NCBI GenBank assembly: GCA_030536575.1
Contig: JAUNPS010000002.1
Location: forward strand, 1 to 64,000
DNA from: Eubacteriales bacterium
GTDB taxonomy: Bacteria; Bacillota; Clostridia; Lachnospirales; Lachnospiraceae
DNA length: 64,000 nt
Reading direction: 5' to 3'
Part shown: positions 16,080 through 24,377 of the stretch, one piece after another
Numbering within the stretch: the stretch's first letter is position 1
Layout of the letters: every line of letters begins with the position of its first letter
Program-made: the position numbers and the translations under genes
The notes under the pieces: generated by a model
Databases searched by the model: none
Seen by the model: the letters and a program-made list of their open reading frames with translations, nothing else
Told to the model about the DNA's origin: nothing

Positions 16080-16662
16080 GTTCCCACCACCATTCTTCGC
16101 AAATTTCCTGAAAATTCTTCAAAAGCTCATGCCCATACTCCGTCAGCACCGCCTCCGGATGAAACTGCACGCCATACACACAGGCCGTCTTATGAGAAAT
16201 CCCCATAACCGCGCCGTCCTCACTCCACGCATCCACCCGCAGGCAGTCCGGAAGTCCTTCCTCGCTGACCACCAGCGAATGATACCGGGTCACCTGAAAG
16301 TCCTGCGGAAGCCCGCGGAAAAGCCCCTCTCCATTATGCCGGACAGGCGTCACCTTCCCATGCATCGGCCGCTCGCCCTTACAGACCTTCGCGCCAAACG
16401 CCGCGCCGATCATCTGATGGCCAAGGCACACTCCCAGAATCGGTATTTCATTGGAAAACTGCCGGAGAATCTGGCAAGAAGTGACCGCATCCCCCGGTCG
16501 GCCCGGCCCCGGCGAAAGGATAATCCCCTCCGGCCGCAGCCGCTCCACCAGAGCAGGTGTCACATCGCCGCTTCGAAGAACCAGAATTTCCTGACCAAGC
16601 TCCCGTAAATAAGCCGTCAGGTTATACACAAAAGAATCGTAATGATCAATCATCAGATACAT
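16057..16662 (-). CDS. pabA: Aminodeoxychorismate synthase glutamine amidotransferase component
   Basis: A class I glutamine amidotransferase of 201 residues that supplies ammonia to PabB. The nucleophile is Cys79 in GVCLGHQ; the His-Glu pair lies in QFHPEAV near the C-terminus. The N-terminal MIDHYDSFVYNL is typical of PabA/TrpG. Linkage to a PIKGT-type PabB and absence of trp genes support the PabA call, although such subunits can serve both pathways. First gene of the operon, with GAGGAAGG upstream of its ATG. Confidence 0.9.
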   Translation of the reverse strand: MYLMIDHYDSFVYNLTAYLRELGQEILVLRSGDVTPALVERLRPEGIILSPGPGRPGDAVTSCQILRQFSNEIPILGVCLGHQMIGAAFGAKVCKGERPMHGKVTPVRHNGEGLFRGLPQDFQVTRYHSLVVSEEGLPDCLRVDAWSEDGAVMGISHKTACVYGVQFHPEAVLTEYGHELLKNFQEICEEWWWEHASYKRA

Positions 16663-16767
16663 GGACCTTCCTCACTTTCCGCATTATTTTCAATCCGGCC
16701 CAAAGCCAGATTTCTCCATGCAGAGTCGTTATCCCGTGATCGGGTCCGTAACTTGCATCACATAGAG

Positions 16768-17033
16768 CCGTGAAAAAATGCAATACTGGACGCAGACTGG
16801 GAAGTTTACTTACCAGGCTGTGACCAGTATTGTATTTTTATAGGGCGTATGCCCGCATCCGGAAAAGTGCATTTCTTTTCCGGATGGCACGGCTCGGCCT
16901 CCGTGAAAAAACGCAACACCGGACGCACGCCCGGAAGTTTCCTTACCAGGCTGTGACCAGTATTGTATTTTTATAGGGCGTATGCCCGCATCCGGGAAAG
17001 CGCATTTCTTTCCCGGATGGCACGGCTCGGCCG
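16768..17033. repeat. Two direct copies of a 133-bp structured repeat in the pabA-Rpn intergenic region
   Basis: Copy 1 is 16768-16900 and copy 2 is 16901-17033, in register with no gaps and about 12 differences. Each contains GGGC-GTAT-GCCC and a 12-bp hairpin: CATCCGGAAAAG with CTTTTCCGGATG (16856-16886) in copy 1, CATCCGGGAAAG with CTTTCCCGGATG (16989-17019) in copy 2. The single stem difference is compensated on both arms. Copy 1 also has CAATACTGG (16781-16789) pairing with CCAGTATTG (16824-16832) followed by TATTTTTA; in copy 2 this stem has two mismatches. The rest of the 462-base gap 16663-17124 shows no gene, only a short CACAAGA/TCTTGTG hairpin at 17091-17108. Confidence 0.8.
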
Positions 17034-17124
17034 CCGTTCAAAAACGCCCCTCCAGCTCATTCCCCTATTCTACCAGACTTCCCCCAATTCCACAAGAAAA
17101 ATCTTGTGCGTCTCCACCCACGTC

Positions 17125-17943
17125 CTATACTGTTTCGTACATATCAGCCTGGACTTTCTCAACTTCTTCATACGTTACGCCGCTAAACAGGACTATTTCC
17201 TGAACAGAAAGCCCCTTACTCAACATATGGCGTATAATCGTTCCCTTTTCTTCGGCTCTTCCTTCAGCCCTTCCCTCGGCTCTTCCCTTTTCAATATTTT
17301 CCTGATCCCGCATCAACAACGTCATATATTCACGCCTCCATTCTTTATTTTCCTTCACACGCTTCACTTCCTCTTTCAGCCTCCGTGTAAAGTCATCCTT
17401 TGCCTCATGGGTCTCCATGTACGTTAAAAAGTTATGAATTTCCGTTGTCACATCATCCATAGTCCCCTTCGTATTCAGGAACATTTTAACCGCCCCGTCA
17501 TCCAGCTCGATCTCCGTATCCTCCTCACAAATATTCCGGAAGGTATACCGGTGTCTCCCTTTCCCAAACATATCAAAGGTACAGATAAAGATAATGTAAC
17601 TCGTATTCAGTTCACGGTAATACCCGCCTTTCTGAATCAGGTTCAAATCAACCATCCCCTGATAATAACGGCTTCTCCGCGGCAGTTCCTTTGTATCGGT
17701 GGTCTGAATCTCAACATCGTAGACAGTATTATTCCCATCACGGACATACACATCCAGGCGGACACTCCTCCCATCTGTCGTAATATCAATCGTTTTCTGC
17801 TCCTCCGGATACTCAATCCGTTCAATATCCACTTCCAGCAAACGTTCCAGCATCCCTTTGCAAAGCTCCGGATTTTGCATCACCTTCGCAAACATAAAAT
17901 CATCCTTCAGCTCCAGCTCTTCCCATGCTTTATGCTTTGCCAT
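17125..17943 (-). CDS. Rpn-family recombination-promoting nuclease / PD-(D/E)XK transposase-like protein
   Basis: A 272-residue protein of the Rpn/PDDEXK_2 family. The PD-(D/E)XK core is visible as R-L-D-V-Y-V near residue 63 and D-V-E-I-Q near residue 77. The C-terminal quarter is a charged helical region with RAEGRAEGRAE repeats, typical of the family, ending in a small helix-turn-helix-like segment. Rpn proteins in E. coli are DNA endonucleases that promote recombination and have been linked to phage defence. Here the gene stands alone beside a tandem structured repeat. A strong GGAGG precedes the ATG. Confidence 0.88.
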   Translation of the reverse strand: MAKHKAWEELELKDDFMFAKVMQNPELCKGMLERLLEVDIERIEYPEEQKTIDITTDGRSVRLDVYVRDGNNTVYDVEIQTTDTKELPRRSRYYQGMVDLNLIQKGGYYRELNTSYIIFICTFDMFGKGRHRYTFRNICEEDTEIELDDGAVKMFLNTKGTMDDVTTEIHNFLTYMETHEAKDDFTRRLKEEVKRVKENKEWRREYMTLLMRDQENIEKGRAEGRAEGRAEEKGTIIRHMLSKGLSVQEIVLFSGVTYEEVEKVQADMYETV

Positions 17944-18156
17944 CCTGTCGCCTCCTTCTGCGTTTTACTCCCTTCCTGCCAGGTCATCTACACTGCATCC
18001 GAACGCCCTTTCTAACTTTTATAATTTCCCTGCCATTAGCCCTGCCAAAACGCACTGCGTCCATCAATATCCGGTACGCCAGGCCCAGGGCAAAAACTAT
18101 CCTTCCATTCGTATATTTTGATTTTATACCACCCAGACAGTTTTATCAACGAAAAA

Positions 18157-18182
18157 AATAAGAGGTCCCCCAACCTCTTATT
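18157..18182 (-). terminator. Rho-independent terminator of the siderophore-uptake operon
   Basis: AATAAGAGGT (18157-18166) pairs with ACCTCTTATT (18173-18182), a perfect 10-bp stem overlapping the last codon of the ATPase gene. On the minus strand it is followed by a run of seven T. Confidence 0.9.
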
Positions 18183-19008
18183 CTCTCCTGCGAGCATCCC
18201 CGCAAAACCTCCCCTTCGGAATAACATGCGGCGAACGCGACACCGGATCCTCAATCACCACACATTCCAACCGAAAAATATCCCAAATCAACTGCTCCGA
18301 AAGAATCTCCCCCGGCCTCCCCGCCGCCGCCAGCTTCCCACCCGCCAACGCAAACAGATAATCCGCATAACGCGCAGAAAGATTAATATCATGCAAAACC
18401 ATAACAATCGTCATCTTCTTCGTCCGGTTCAATTCCGCCAGCAAATCCAGAATCTCAATCTGATAAGTAATATCCAGATACGTAGTTGGCTCATCCAGAA
18501 ACAAAATATCCGTCTGCTGCGCCAGCGTCATCGCAATCCACACCCGCTGCCGCTGTCCGCCGGACAGCTCATCCACATTACAGTCCGCATATTCCGCAAC
18601 CCCCATCATTTCCATCGCCTCATCAACCGCCCGAAAATCCTCCTTCGTCATCCCCCGAAACGCTTCATGGTAGGGATACCTCCCCCTGGAAACCAAATCA
18701 GAAACCTTGATCCCCTCCGGCACCAGCGGCGACTGCGGCAGCAATCCAATAATCTGCGCCAGCTTTTTCGACGGTATCCGGCTGTAACTCCTTCCATCCA
18801 GAAGAATCTCCCCCTTCATAGGCGGAAGCAAACGGGCAAAAGCTTTCAGCAGCGTACTCTTTCCGCAGCCGTTCGAACCAATAATAACCGAAATCTTATG
18901 ATCCGGGATAGTAATACTCATATCCTGCACAATCACCTTCTTATCATAGCCCACCTGAAGATGTTCTGCTTTCAGCACATGATCCCGCGCGGTTTCTTTC
19001 TTTTCCAT
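18178..19008 (-). CDS. Ferric-siderophore/iron ABC transporter, ATP-binding protein
   Basis: A 276-residue FecE/FepC-type ATPase that powers import through the two permeases upstream. Walker A is GSNGCGKST at residues 44-52, the signature is LSGGQRQRVWIAM, and Walker B with catalytic Glu is ILFLDEPTTYLD. The H-loop histidine is in VLHDINLSARYAD, which is characteristic of the iron/B12 (FecCD) importer class. It is the last gene of a four-gene operon (binding protein, permease, permease, ATPase). GGAG precedes the ATG 16 bp after the permease stop. The exact ligand (which siderophore or heme) cannot be read from sequence. Confidence 0.93.
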   Translation of the reverse strand: MEKKETARDHVLKAEHLQVGYDKKVIVQDMSITIPDHKISVIIGSNGCGKSTLLKAFARLLPPMKGEILLDGRSYSRIPSKKLAQIIGLLPQSPLVPEGIKVSDLVSRGRYPYHEAFRGMTKEDFRAVDEAMEMMGVAEYADCNVDELSGGQRQRVWIAMTLAQQTDILFLDEPTTYLDITYQIEILDLLAELNRTKKMTIVMVLHDINLSARYADYLFALAGGKLAAAGRPGEILSEQLIWDIFRLECVVIEDPVSRSPHVIPKGRFCGDARRRE

Positions 19009-19024
19009 GAGGTTCTCTCCTTGC

Positions 19025-20047
19025 TTAACTGTTTTTATTCCTGGTCAGCAGATAAATCAAATAGGGCGCTCCGATGATGCCGGTAATCACACCCACCGGA
19101 TATCTGGTGGAAAATGCAAATTGCCCGATCGCTTCGCCCGCGAGCACAATCACCGCTCCAACCATACCTGCATGAAGCGTCCCGGTTCCCCCGGTTTTCA
19201 TCAGCCGCGAGGCAATGGGGCCAGACATAAAAGCCACCGAAGCAAGAGGGCCTGTGACAGACGCAGCTCCGGCACACAGCACAACAGCGCTGTAAATCAG
19301 AAGCATCCGTGAACGATTTCGGCGCATCCCAAGCAAAACCGGCATCTCCTCCCCAAGGCTCAGAAGCTGAAGCTCCTCCGTTTGGGACAGAATAACCGCG
19401 CCGCACACCAGAACAATTACGGCAAACGCCGGAACATCCTCCATCCGCACCCCGTTCAGACTCCCGGAAAGCCAGCGCAGCGCGTCCGAAATATCGTAAT
19501 CCGAAGTTTTTAAAATAATAAAATTAATGACCGCCTGAAGCATCGCCTGGATTCCGATTCCCGTTAAAATCATGCGGTTCACAGAAAATTCCCGCTTCCG
19601 GGACAGACACAGGATAAGCGTTGCCACCAGAATGCCGCCTGCCATGGCAAGCGCAGATGTGATCACACCGCCGAGTTCCAGTACCATCATGGCAAATACC
19701 GCGGCGGCGCTGGCCCCCGACGTGATTCCCATAACATCCGGGCTGGCCAGGGCATTGCGCAGAATCTTCTGAAAGGTATTTCCCGCAATGCCGAATGCAA
19801 TTCCCGTCAGCGTTCCGACCAATACCCTGGGAACCCGGATGGTTCTAACCGCGTAGGTAGCCCCCTTCACTTCCTCCCCGCACAAAACCTTCCAGACAGT
19901 CTGAAAAGAGTAAGTCTGATCTCCATGCAGCAAAAGAAAGACGACCAACCCGCACCAGATTGCCAGCAACCCCAGAAAAATCCGGATTTCACGCCTCCGT
20001 CTGGAATGAAAGCCGGCCTCTGAGACACTTTTCCTTTTCCCGTTCAT
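19025..20047 (-). CDS. Ferric-siderophore/iron ABC transporter permease (FecCD family), second subunit
   Basis: A 340-residue integral membrane protein with about ten hydrophobic segments and an N-terminal basic cytosolic extension. FecCD signatures include RIPRVLVGTLTGIAFGIAG near residue 70 and GPIASRLMK near residue 280. The latter lies in the C-terminal half that contacts the ATPase. The start overlaps the other permease by ATGA, consistent with heterodimer assembly. Confidence 0.93.
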   Translation of the reverse strand: MNGKRKSVSEAGFHSRRRREIRIFLGLLAIWCGLVVFLLLHGDQTYSFQTVWKVLCGEEVKGATYAVRTIRVPRVLVGTLTGIAFGIAGNTFQKILRNALASPDVMGITSGASAAAVFAMMVLELGGVITSALAMAGGILVATLILCLSRKREFSVNRMILTGIGIQAMLQAVINFIILKTSDYDISDALRWLSGSLNGVRMEDVPAFAVIVLVCGAVILSQTEELQLLSLGEEMPVLLGMRRNRSRMLLIYSAVVLCAGAASVTGPLASVAFMSGPIASRLMKTGGTGTLHAGMVGAVIVLAGEAIGQFAFSTRYPVGVITGIIGAPYLIYLLTRNKNS

Positions 20048-21063
20048 CCTTTTCCGACCTTCACCTTTCTTACAATAATAATAAACAGCGGCGCGCCTAT
20101 AAACGCGGTAACAATCCCAACCTCCAGTTCGCCGGGTCGCCCCAGATACCTTCCCGCCACATCCGCCAGCAGCAAAAGCACAGCCCCGTCAAGGGCGGAA
20201 AGCGGAACCTGATATTTCAAGTCATTCCCGCAGAAAATCCGTACCAGATGTGGAACCATCAGGCCGACAAACCCGATTGGCCCGGCCACGGCAGTCGTCG
20301 CGCCGCAGAGCAGTACCCCGGCAGCCGCGCCGAGAGCCCTGGTTCTGGGAACATTGACGCCAAGTCCCATGGCAATGTCGTCCCCCAGCGCCAGAATATT
20401 CAGCGAAGGAATCAACAGAATTGCCAGAATCCATCCGGCCAGCAAAAAGGGCAGTACCATCCGGATACCCTCCCACGTCCCGCCGCCGATGCTCCCCGTC
20501 TGCCAGAACCGGAAAACCTGCATGACGTTCGTCCTCGGCAGCATCACGGTGCTGATCAGGGAAGAACAGGCCGTGCTGACCGCCGCGCCCGACAGCGCCA
20601 GCCGGATCGGATTTGCGCTGCCTGTGCGGAACCCGCCTGCTCCGGGCACAAAGGAGGCGATACCAAATACGAGAAGAGCCGTCAGCGTTGCGCCCGCAAG
20701 GGCAAAGACGATATACTGGGCGGTGGTATGAATGTTAAAGAACGCAATTCCAGTCACGACAAAAAAGGACGCGCCTGTATTCACGCCCAGTATGGAAGGG
20801 TCTGCAATGGGATTTCTGGTAATCGTCTGCATCAGACAGCCCGCGATTCCCAGCGAAGAACCGACAAGCAGACCCAGCACTGTCCGCAAAACCCTTTTTT
20901 GAAGAATCGGCAGGTAAAGCGCGTCGATCTCTTCTCCCCGCATTGTCGCAATCAGATCGGACAGCGGGATGTTCCGCGCACCGACCGCAAGGGACAGCAG
21001 CACGGCAATACCCAAAAGCAGAAGACTGCTGATAAGAAACAGAAAGGTTTTGCTGCGTTTCAT
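20044..21063 (-). CDS. Ferric-siderophore/iron ABC transporter permease (FecCD family), first subunit
   Basis: A 339-residue FecCD permease. It shows the canonical RVLRTVLGLLVGSSLGIAG start of the family, NPIADPSILGVNTGASF and GLMVPHLVRIFCG motifs, and about ten transmembrane segments. It sits between the binding-protein gene (14-bp gap) and the second permease (4-bp overlap). A GGGAG site precedes the ATG at 21063. Confidence 0.94.
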   Translation of the reverse strand: MKRSKTFLFLISSLLLLGIAVLLSLAVGARNIPLSDLIATMRGEEIDALYLPILQKRVLRTVLGLLVGSSLGIAGCLMQTITRNPIADPSILGVNTGASFFVVTGIAFFNIHTTAQYIVFALAGATLTALLVFGIASFVPGAGGFRTGSANPIRLALSGAAVSTACSSLISTVMLPRTNVMQVFRFWQTGSIGGGTWEGIRMVLPFLLAGWILAILLIPSLNILALGDDIAMGLGVNVPRTRALGAAAGVLLCGATTAVAGPIGFVGLMVPHLVRIFCGNDLKYQVPLSALDGAVLLLLADVAGRYLGRPGELEVGIVTAFIGAPLFIIIVRKVKVGKG

Positions 21064-21077
21064 GAAATTCTCCCGGT

Positions 21078-22085
21078 TTAATTCAGATTTCCGGCCGCCG
21101 CGCTGATGGCGTCCAGATACTCGTCAATGGTGCTTTCAATGGCAAGCGTCGTAGGCGTGCAGGAGGCCGCGATAAGCGTTGTATCATTGGAAAGGAATAC
21201 CACAGAGCCGCGGCTGATGGCAGGCACCTGATTGATCAGCGGATCGGCCTGCAATGCTTCCAGCGTATCGCTTTCGCCCCAGGTGACGATCAAATCCAGG
21301 TTGTTCAGGACGTCGATATTCTCAGAACTGATCGTCATAAAGAAAAAGCTGCCGTCGTCCAATGCGCGGATTTCCTCCGGAAGCTCCAGCCCCAGATCCA
21401 TCAGATAAGAGGCTCTTGGATCCTTCGGCATGTAGACGTAGAAGGAGCCAAGGTTTGACGTGTCAAAATAGCAGTAAGCCGCGGTCAGCCCTTCAATTTC
21501 CGGATGTTCTGCGGTTTTCTCGGCAATGAGCTGTTCGATCTCCGCAACCAAAAGCTCCGCCTCTTCTTCTTTTCCAAGGGCCTTTGCGTTATCTCTGGTC
21601 ATATCCTGCCAGGTGGTCGCCCAGGCTTCTTCCGTGTAAGCAACGGTCGGCGCAATTTCACTGAGCTGCTCATATTCTTCCTCAGAGATTCCGGAATATA
21701 CGGCAAGAATCAGATCCGGCTCCGCATTGTTAATGGCTTCGAAATCGAGTCCGTCCGTATCGTCAAACACGTTCGGTTCCTCCACTCCAAGCTCCGCAAA
21801 GGCTTCATTTGTCCAGTAAAACAGACCGTTATCATCGGTTGCGCCATAGGTCGCTTTTGAGACGCCCACCGGTGCAATGCCAAGGGCCAGTGGAACATCC
21901 AAATTGCCCCAGCCAATCGTGACAATCCGTTCCGGCTCCTCCTCGATGACGGTGGTTCCCAGTGCGTGTTCGATGGTAATGGGATATTGTGTTTCAGCGG
22001 CGTAGACGGCATTGCCTGACAACAGCATTGCCCCGCAAATTCCAACTGCCCAAAGGCGTTTCACTCTGTAAATAGAATGTTTCAA
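21078..22085 (-). CDS. Iron-siderophore ABC transporter substrate-binding protein, no visible lipobox
   Basis: A 335-residue exported FepB/FecB-type binding protein. The sequence after the signal peptide (ITIEHALGTTVIEEEPERIV) is the standard family opening, and the periplasmic-binding fold continues to the end. The signal peptide ends VYAAE and has no cysteine at the cleavage site, so signal peptidase I rather than lipidation is predicted, which is unusual for a Gram-positive binding protein. The start is TTG 22085 with AAAGGAG 8 bases upstream. First gene of the operon; promoter and a palindromic operator candidate lie at 22106-22161. Confidence 0.92.
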   Translation of the reverse strand: MKHSIYRVKRLWAVGICGAMLLSGNAVYAAETQYPITIEHALGTTVIEEEPERIVTIGWGNLDVPLALGIAPVGVSKATYGATDDNGLFYWTNEAFAELGVEEPNVFDDTDGLDFEAINNAEPDLILAVYSGISEEEYEQLSEIAPTVAYTEEAWATTWQDMTRDNAKALGKEEEAELLVAEIEQLIAEKTAEHPEIEGLTAAYCYFDTSNLGSFYVYMPKDPRASYLMDLGLELPEEIRALDDGSFFFMTISSENIDVLNNLDLIVTWGESDTLEALQADPLINQVPAISRGSVVFLSNDTTLIAASCTPTTLAIESTIDEYLDAISAAAGNLN

Positions 22086-22105
22086 TTTGAGTTCTCCTTT
22101 CTTTT

Positions 22106-22161
22106 GGTTAATTATAACTAACCGATAGACAGAATTATAACACGCATTTCTGTATTTGCAA
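22106..22161 (-). promoter_or_regulatory. Promoter of the iron-uptake operon with a palindromic operator candidate
   Basis: Reading the minus strand: -35 TTGCAA (22156-22161), 16-bp spacer, -10 TATAAT (22134-22139). Just after the predicted start lies GGTTAGTTATAATTAACC (22106-22123), an 18-bp near-perfect palindrome (16 of 18 positions symmetric). Its position would block transcription when bound. Its TTAG...CTAA character is reminiscent of DtxR-type iron-repressor sites; that assignment is inference. Confidence 0.6.
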
Positions 22162-22185
22162 GTTCTGCACCTATAATCATTCCTC

Positions 22186-22214
22186 TTGCACCAAAAATGA
22201 TTCTATGCTACACT
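22186..22214 (+). promoter_or_regulatory. Promoter of the divergent AraC-family gene, predicting a leaderless mRNA
   Basis: -35 TTGCAC (22186-22191), 17-bp spacer, -10 TACACT (22209-22214). The expected transcription start, about 7 bases after the -10, falls on or next to the ATG at 22221. No Shine-Dalgarno sequence precedes that ATG. Confidence 0.5.
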
Positions 22215-22220
22215 TCTTTT

Positions 22221-23210
22221 ATGGAAAAATTTCAAATTCAATTACTGGAACGGTTACAATTATCAAAAGAACAGACGGGGCATTGCGCACTGTATACCAA
22301 TCGAAGCCATCCGGAGTACGGTTACAGCTATATCTATGAAAGGGAGAACTGCTATTCCTTTCTGATCGGCAATTACACGATTCCGGAGGATTTTTCGTTG
22401 TCCTTCGACCTGGATCAGACGCTGCTCCATTTCGGCAATTTTTATACGGGAACTACCATGTATCAGGTGCACGGCAGCCCCCTCGCCCACTCCATGCCTT
22501 CCTCGTTCCTGACGGTGGAACACGACCTTCACGGAACGCAGCACTGGAAAAAAGGCGACCACTATTACGGGATTGAGGTTCTGATTTACGAGACGTATCT
22601 GGACAGCCTCTGCCGCGATCTCGTTCCGGGGCTCCATCTGCTTTCCTCTTTTCAGGAAAATTATACGTACCGGTATCTTCCGGAGTCCGTTTACCGTGTC
22701 CTGGAGGAAATGCACAAGCTTTCCCAGGAAAACCGTCTGTCTCCCCTGATGCTGGAATGCAAGATCCTCGAATGCCTGGCCTTTCTCCAGCAGGAAGTGT
22801 GCTCGGAGTCGGAAAACGGTTTTTTGAGCCAGCTCGATTACGGCCAGGTGTCCATCGGCAAAGACCGCCTGATCCGCCTGACCCTTTCTGATATCCGCGC
22901 AGTGGAAAAAGCCCATGAAATCATCCGTCTCAATGCAGTAAATCCGCCGACAATCATGCAGCTTGCGGCGACGGTCGGTATCAGTGTCCAGAAACTAAAA
23001 GCCGTTTTCCGTCACCAGTATCATATGACCATCGGCGATTACACCACCTCCGTCCGCATGTCCACGGCCGCGCGGCTTTTGACGGCCACGCAGATGCCCG
23101 TGGAAGCCATCGCCCATCAGGTCGGCTACCAGCACAGCGCCAACTTTGCCCGGATGTTCCGCAAGACTTACGGCCAGACGCCAAATCAGTTCCGGCATAA
23201 GCACAATTAA
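22221..23210 (+). CDS. AraC-family transcriptional regulator, divergent from the iron-uptake operon
   Basis: A 329-residue regulator. The C-terminal 95 residues hold two helix-turn-helix motifs, the second containing VEAIAHQVGYQHSANFARMFRKTYGQTP, a clear AraC signature described here in segments: GYQHSANFARMF and TYGQTPNQF. The N-terminal 200 residues are a non-cupin sensing region like those of siderophore-responsive regulators such as PchR or YbtA. Divergent placement next to a siderophore ABC operon supports activation by the imported siderophore. The start at 22221 is preferred because an upstream in-frame ATG at 22197 lies between the promoter elements. The 3' end overlaps the next, convergent AraC gene by 4 bp. 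Confidence 0.88.
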   Translation: MEKFQIQLLERLQLSKEQTGHCALYTNRSHPEYGYSYIYERENCYSFLIGNYTIPEDFSLSFDLDQTLLHFGNFYTGTTMYQVHGSPLAHSMPSSFLTVEHDLHGTQHWKKGDHYYGIEVLIYETYLDSLCRDLVPGLHLLSSFQENYTYRYLPESVYRVLEEMHKLSQENRLSPLMLECKILECLAFLQQEVCSESENGFLSQLDYGQVSIGKDRLIRLTLSDIRAVEKAHEIIRLNAVNPPTIMQLAATVGISVQKLKAVFRHQYHMTIGDYTTSVRMSTAARLLTATQMPVEAIAHQVGYQHSANFARMFRKTYGQTPNQFRHKHN

Positions 23211-24094
23211 TTTTTCTCACCCCGAATCCTCCGATACTCTCCCGGCCCCATCTTCACCCATCTCCGAAACACCCTCCCGAAAAACTTCGCATCCTCATAC
23301 CCCACTTCCCGCGCTATATCCTCTACTTCCATCTCACTCCCCTCCAGCAGCCCGCAGCCCTTCTCCACACGCACTCTCTGCAAATACTCCATCACCGTCA
23401 TCCCCGTCTCCTCCTTAAACCTCCGGCTGACATACTGCAAACTGTAATGATACTCCCCGCAAAAACTCCTCAGCACCGCTTTCTCCTGGTAATTCGCCTG
23501 CAAATACTGAATCGCCTGCTGCACCACGACACTATGCTTCTTCCGCTGCGCCATCTGCTCCGCGTCCACAATCTTCCGCATCGTCAAGATTAGAATCTCC
23601 ATCAGCCTCCCCCGGAAAATCTCCGCATATCCCACTTCCCGGTTCGCACACTCCCGCTGCATCCCCAAAAGCAGCTCCAAAATCCTCCCATCCTCATCCC
23701 GAAACACCCGGTTCACCGGCGTCATCCCAAAAAACCGGTTATAATACCGGATCAAGCACACCCGCAGCACCTGATCAAAAGACCGGCACCCCTCCAGCGT
23801 CTCGTCGATAATCTCCGGCTGAAATAAACAGTTGATCAAATCAAAATCCCGGCTCTCGGTATAGCTGTGCTTACTCCCATAATCCACAATAAAATAGTCC
23901 CCCTTCTGCACCACCGCCGTCTCCCCGTCCAGCGTATGCCGGGCGCTCCCGCCCGTAATATAAGCCAGCTCAAAAAAACTGTGGTCATGGGTCTGCACAT
24001 CCTCCTGATGATAGGGCATCACAAACATTTTCTCCCCATTCTGAAACTCCTGAAGCCCAACGGTAAAATCCACCTGTTCTTTCAAATCCGTCAT
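23207..24094 (-). CDS. AraC-family transcriptional regulator with cupin sensor domain
   Basis: A 295-residue regulator. Residues about 20-110 form an AraC-binding cupin with the metal-type motif H-D-H-S-F-F-E-L near residue 37. Residues about 190-295 hold the paired helix-turn-helix, ending in the typical GYEDAKFFGRVFRRW and GPGEYR motifs. It is divergently transcribed from the rhamnosidase gene across a 283-bp region, so it most likely senses a sugar, plausibly rhamnose or a rhamnoside, and controls that gene. No clear operator was picked out in the shared region. The ribosome-binding site AAAGGGGG is unusually close to the ATG. Confidence 0.88.
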   Translation of the reverse strand: MTDLKEQVDFTVGLQEFQNGEKMFVMPYHQEDVQTHDHSFFELAYITGGSARHTLDGETAVVQKGDYFIVDYGSKHSYTESRDFDLINCLFQPEIIDETLEGCRSFDQVLRVCLIRYYNRFFGMTPVNRVFRDEDGRILELLLGMQRECANREVGYAEIFRGRLMEILILTMRKIVDAEQMAQRKKHSVVVQQAIQYLQANYQEKAVLRSFCGEYHYSLQYVSRRFKEETGMTVMEYLQRVRVEKGCGLLEGSEMEVEDIAREVGYEDAKFFGRVFRRWVKMGPGEYRRIRGEKN

Positions 24095-24377
24095 CCCCCT
24101 TTTTATTCATCCAAAACAGACTCCCCGGAAACGTCGATGAATCCCTCTCCAGCCCGTTCCCCTGACACCCTTGGAAATTCCGCGCTCCGGTCAACGCCCG
24201 AAAAGCCCGTCTCTGCTTTCTGCTTCCATTCTACCATATCCGTATTTTCCCATAAAGCGAAAAAGTTAAATTCATCACCCTTTTTAGCTGAAATCAGGTC
24301 TTTTTCTTCTTCCCGGAATCTGGTAATCTAAAACTATCAGAACCTGAACGAAAACTGAACTAAAGGAGGTTTTATCT

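Noticed and set aside
16663..16767. Tetrahydrofolate riboswitch before pabA
   Set aside because: I looked for the conserved folate-riboswitch core on the minus strand and could not match it. The leader here is unassigned.
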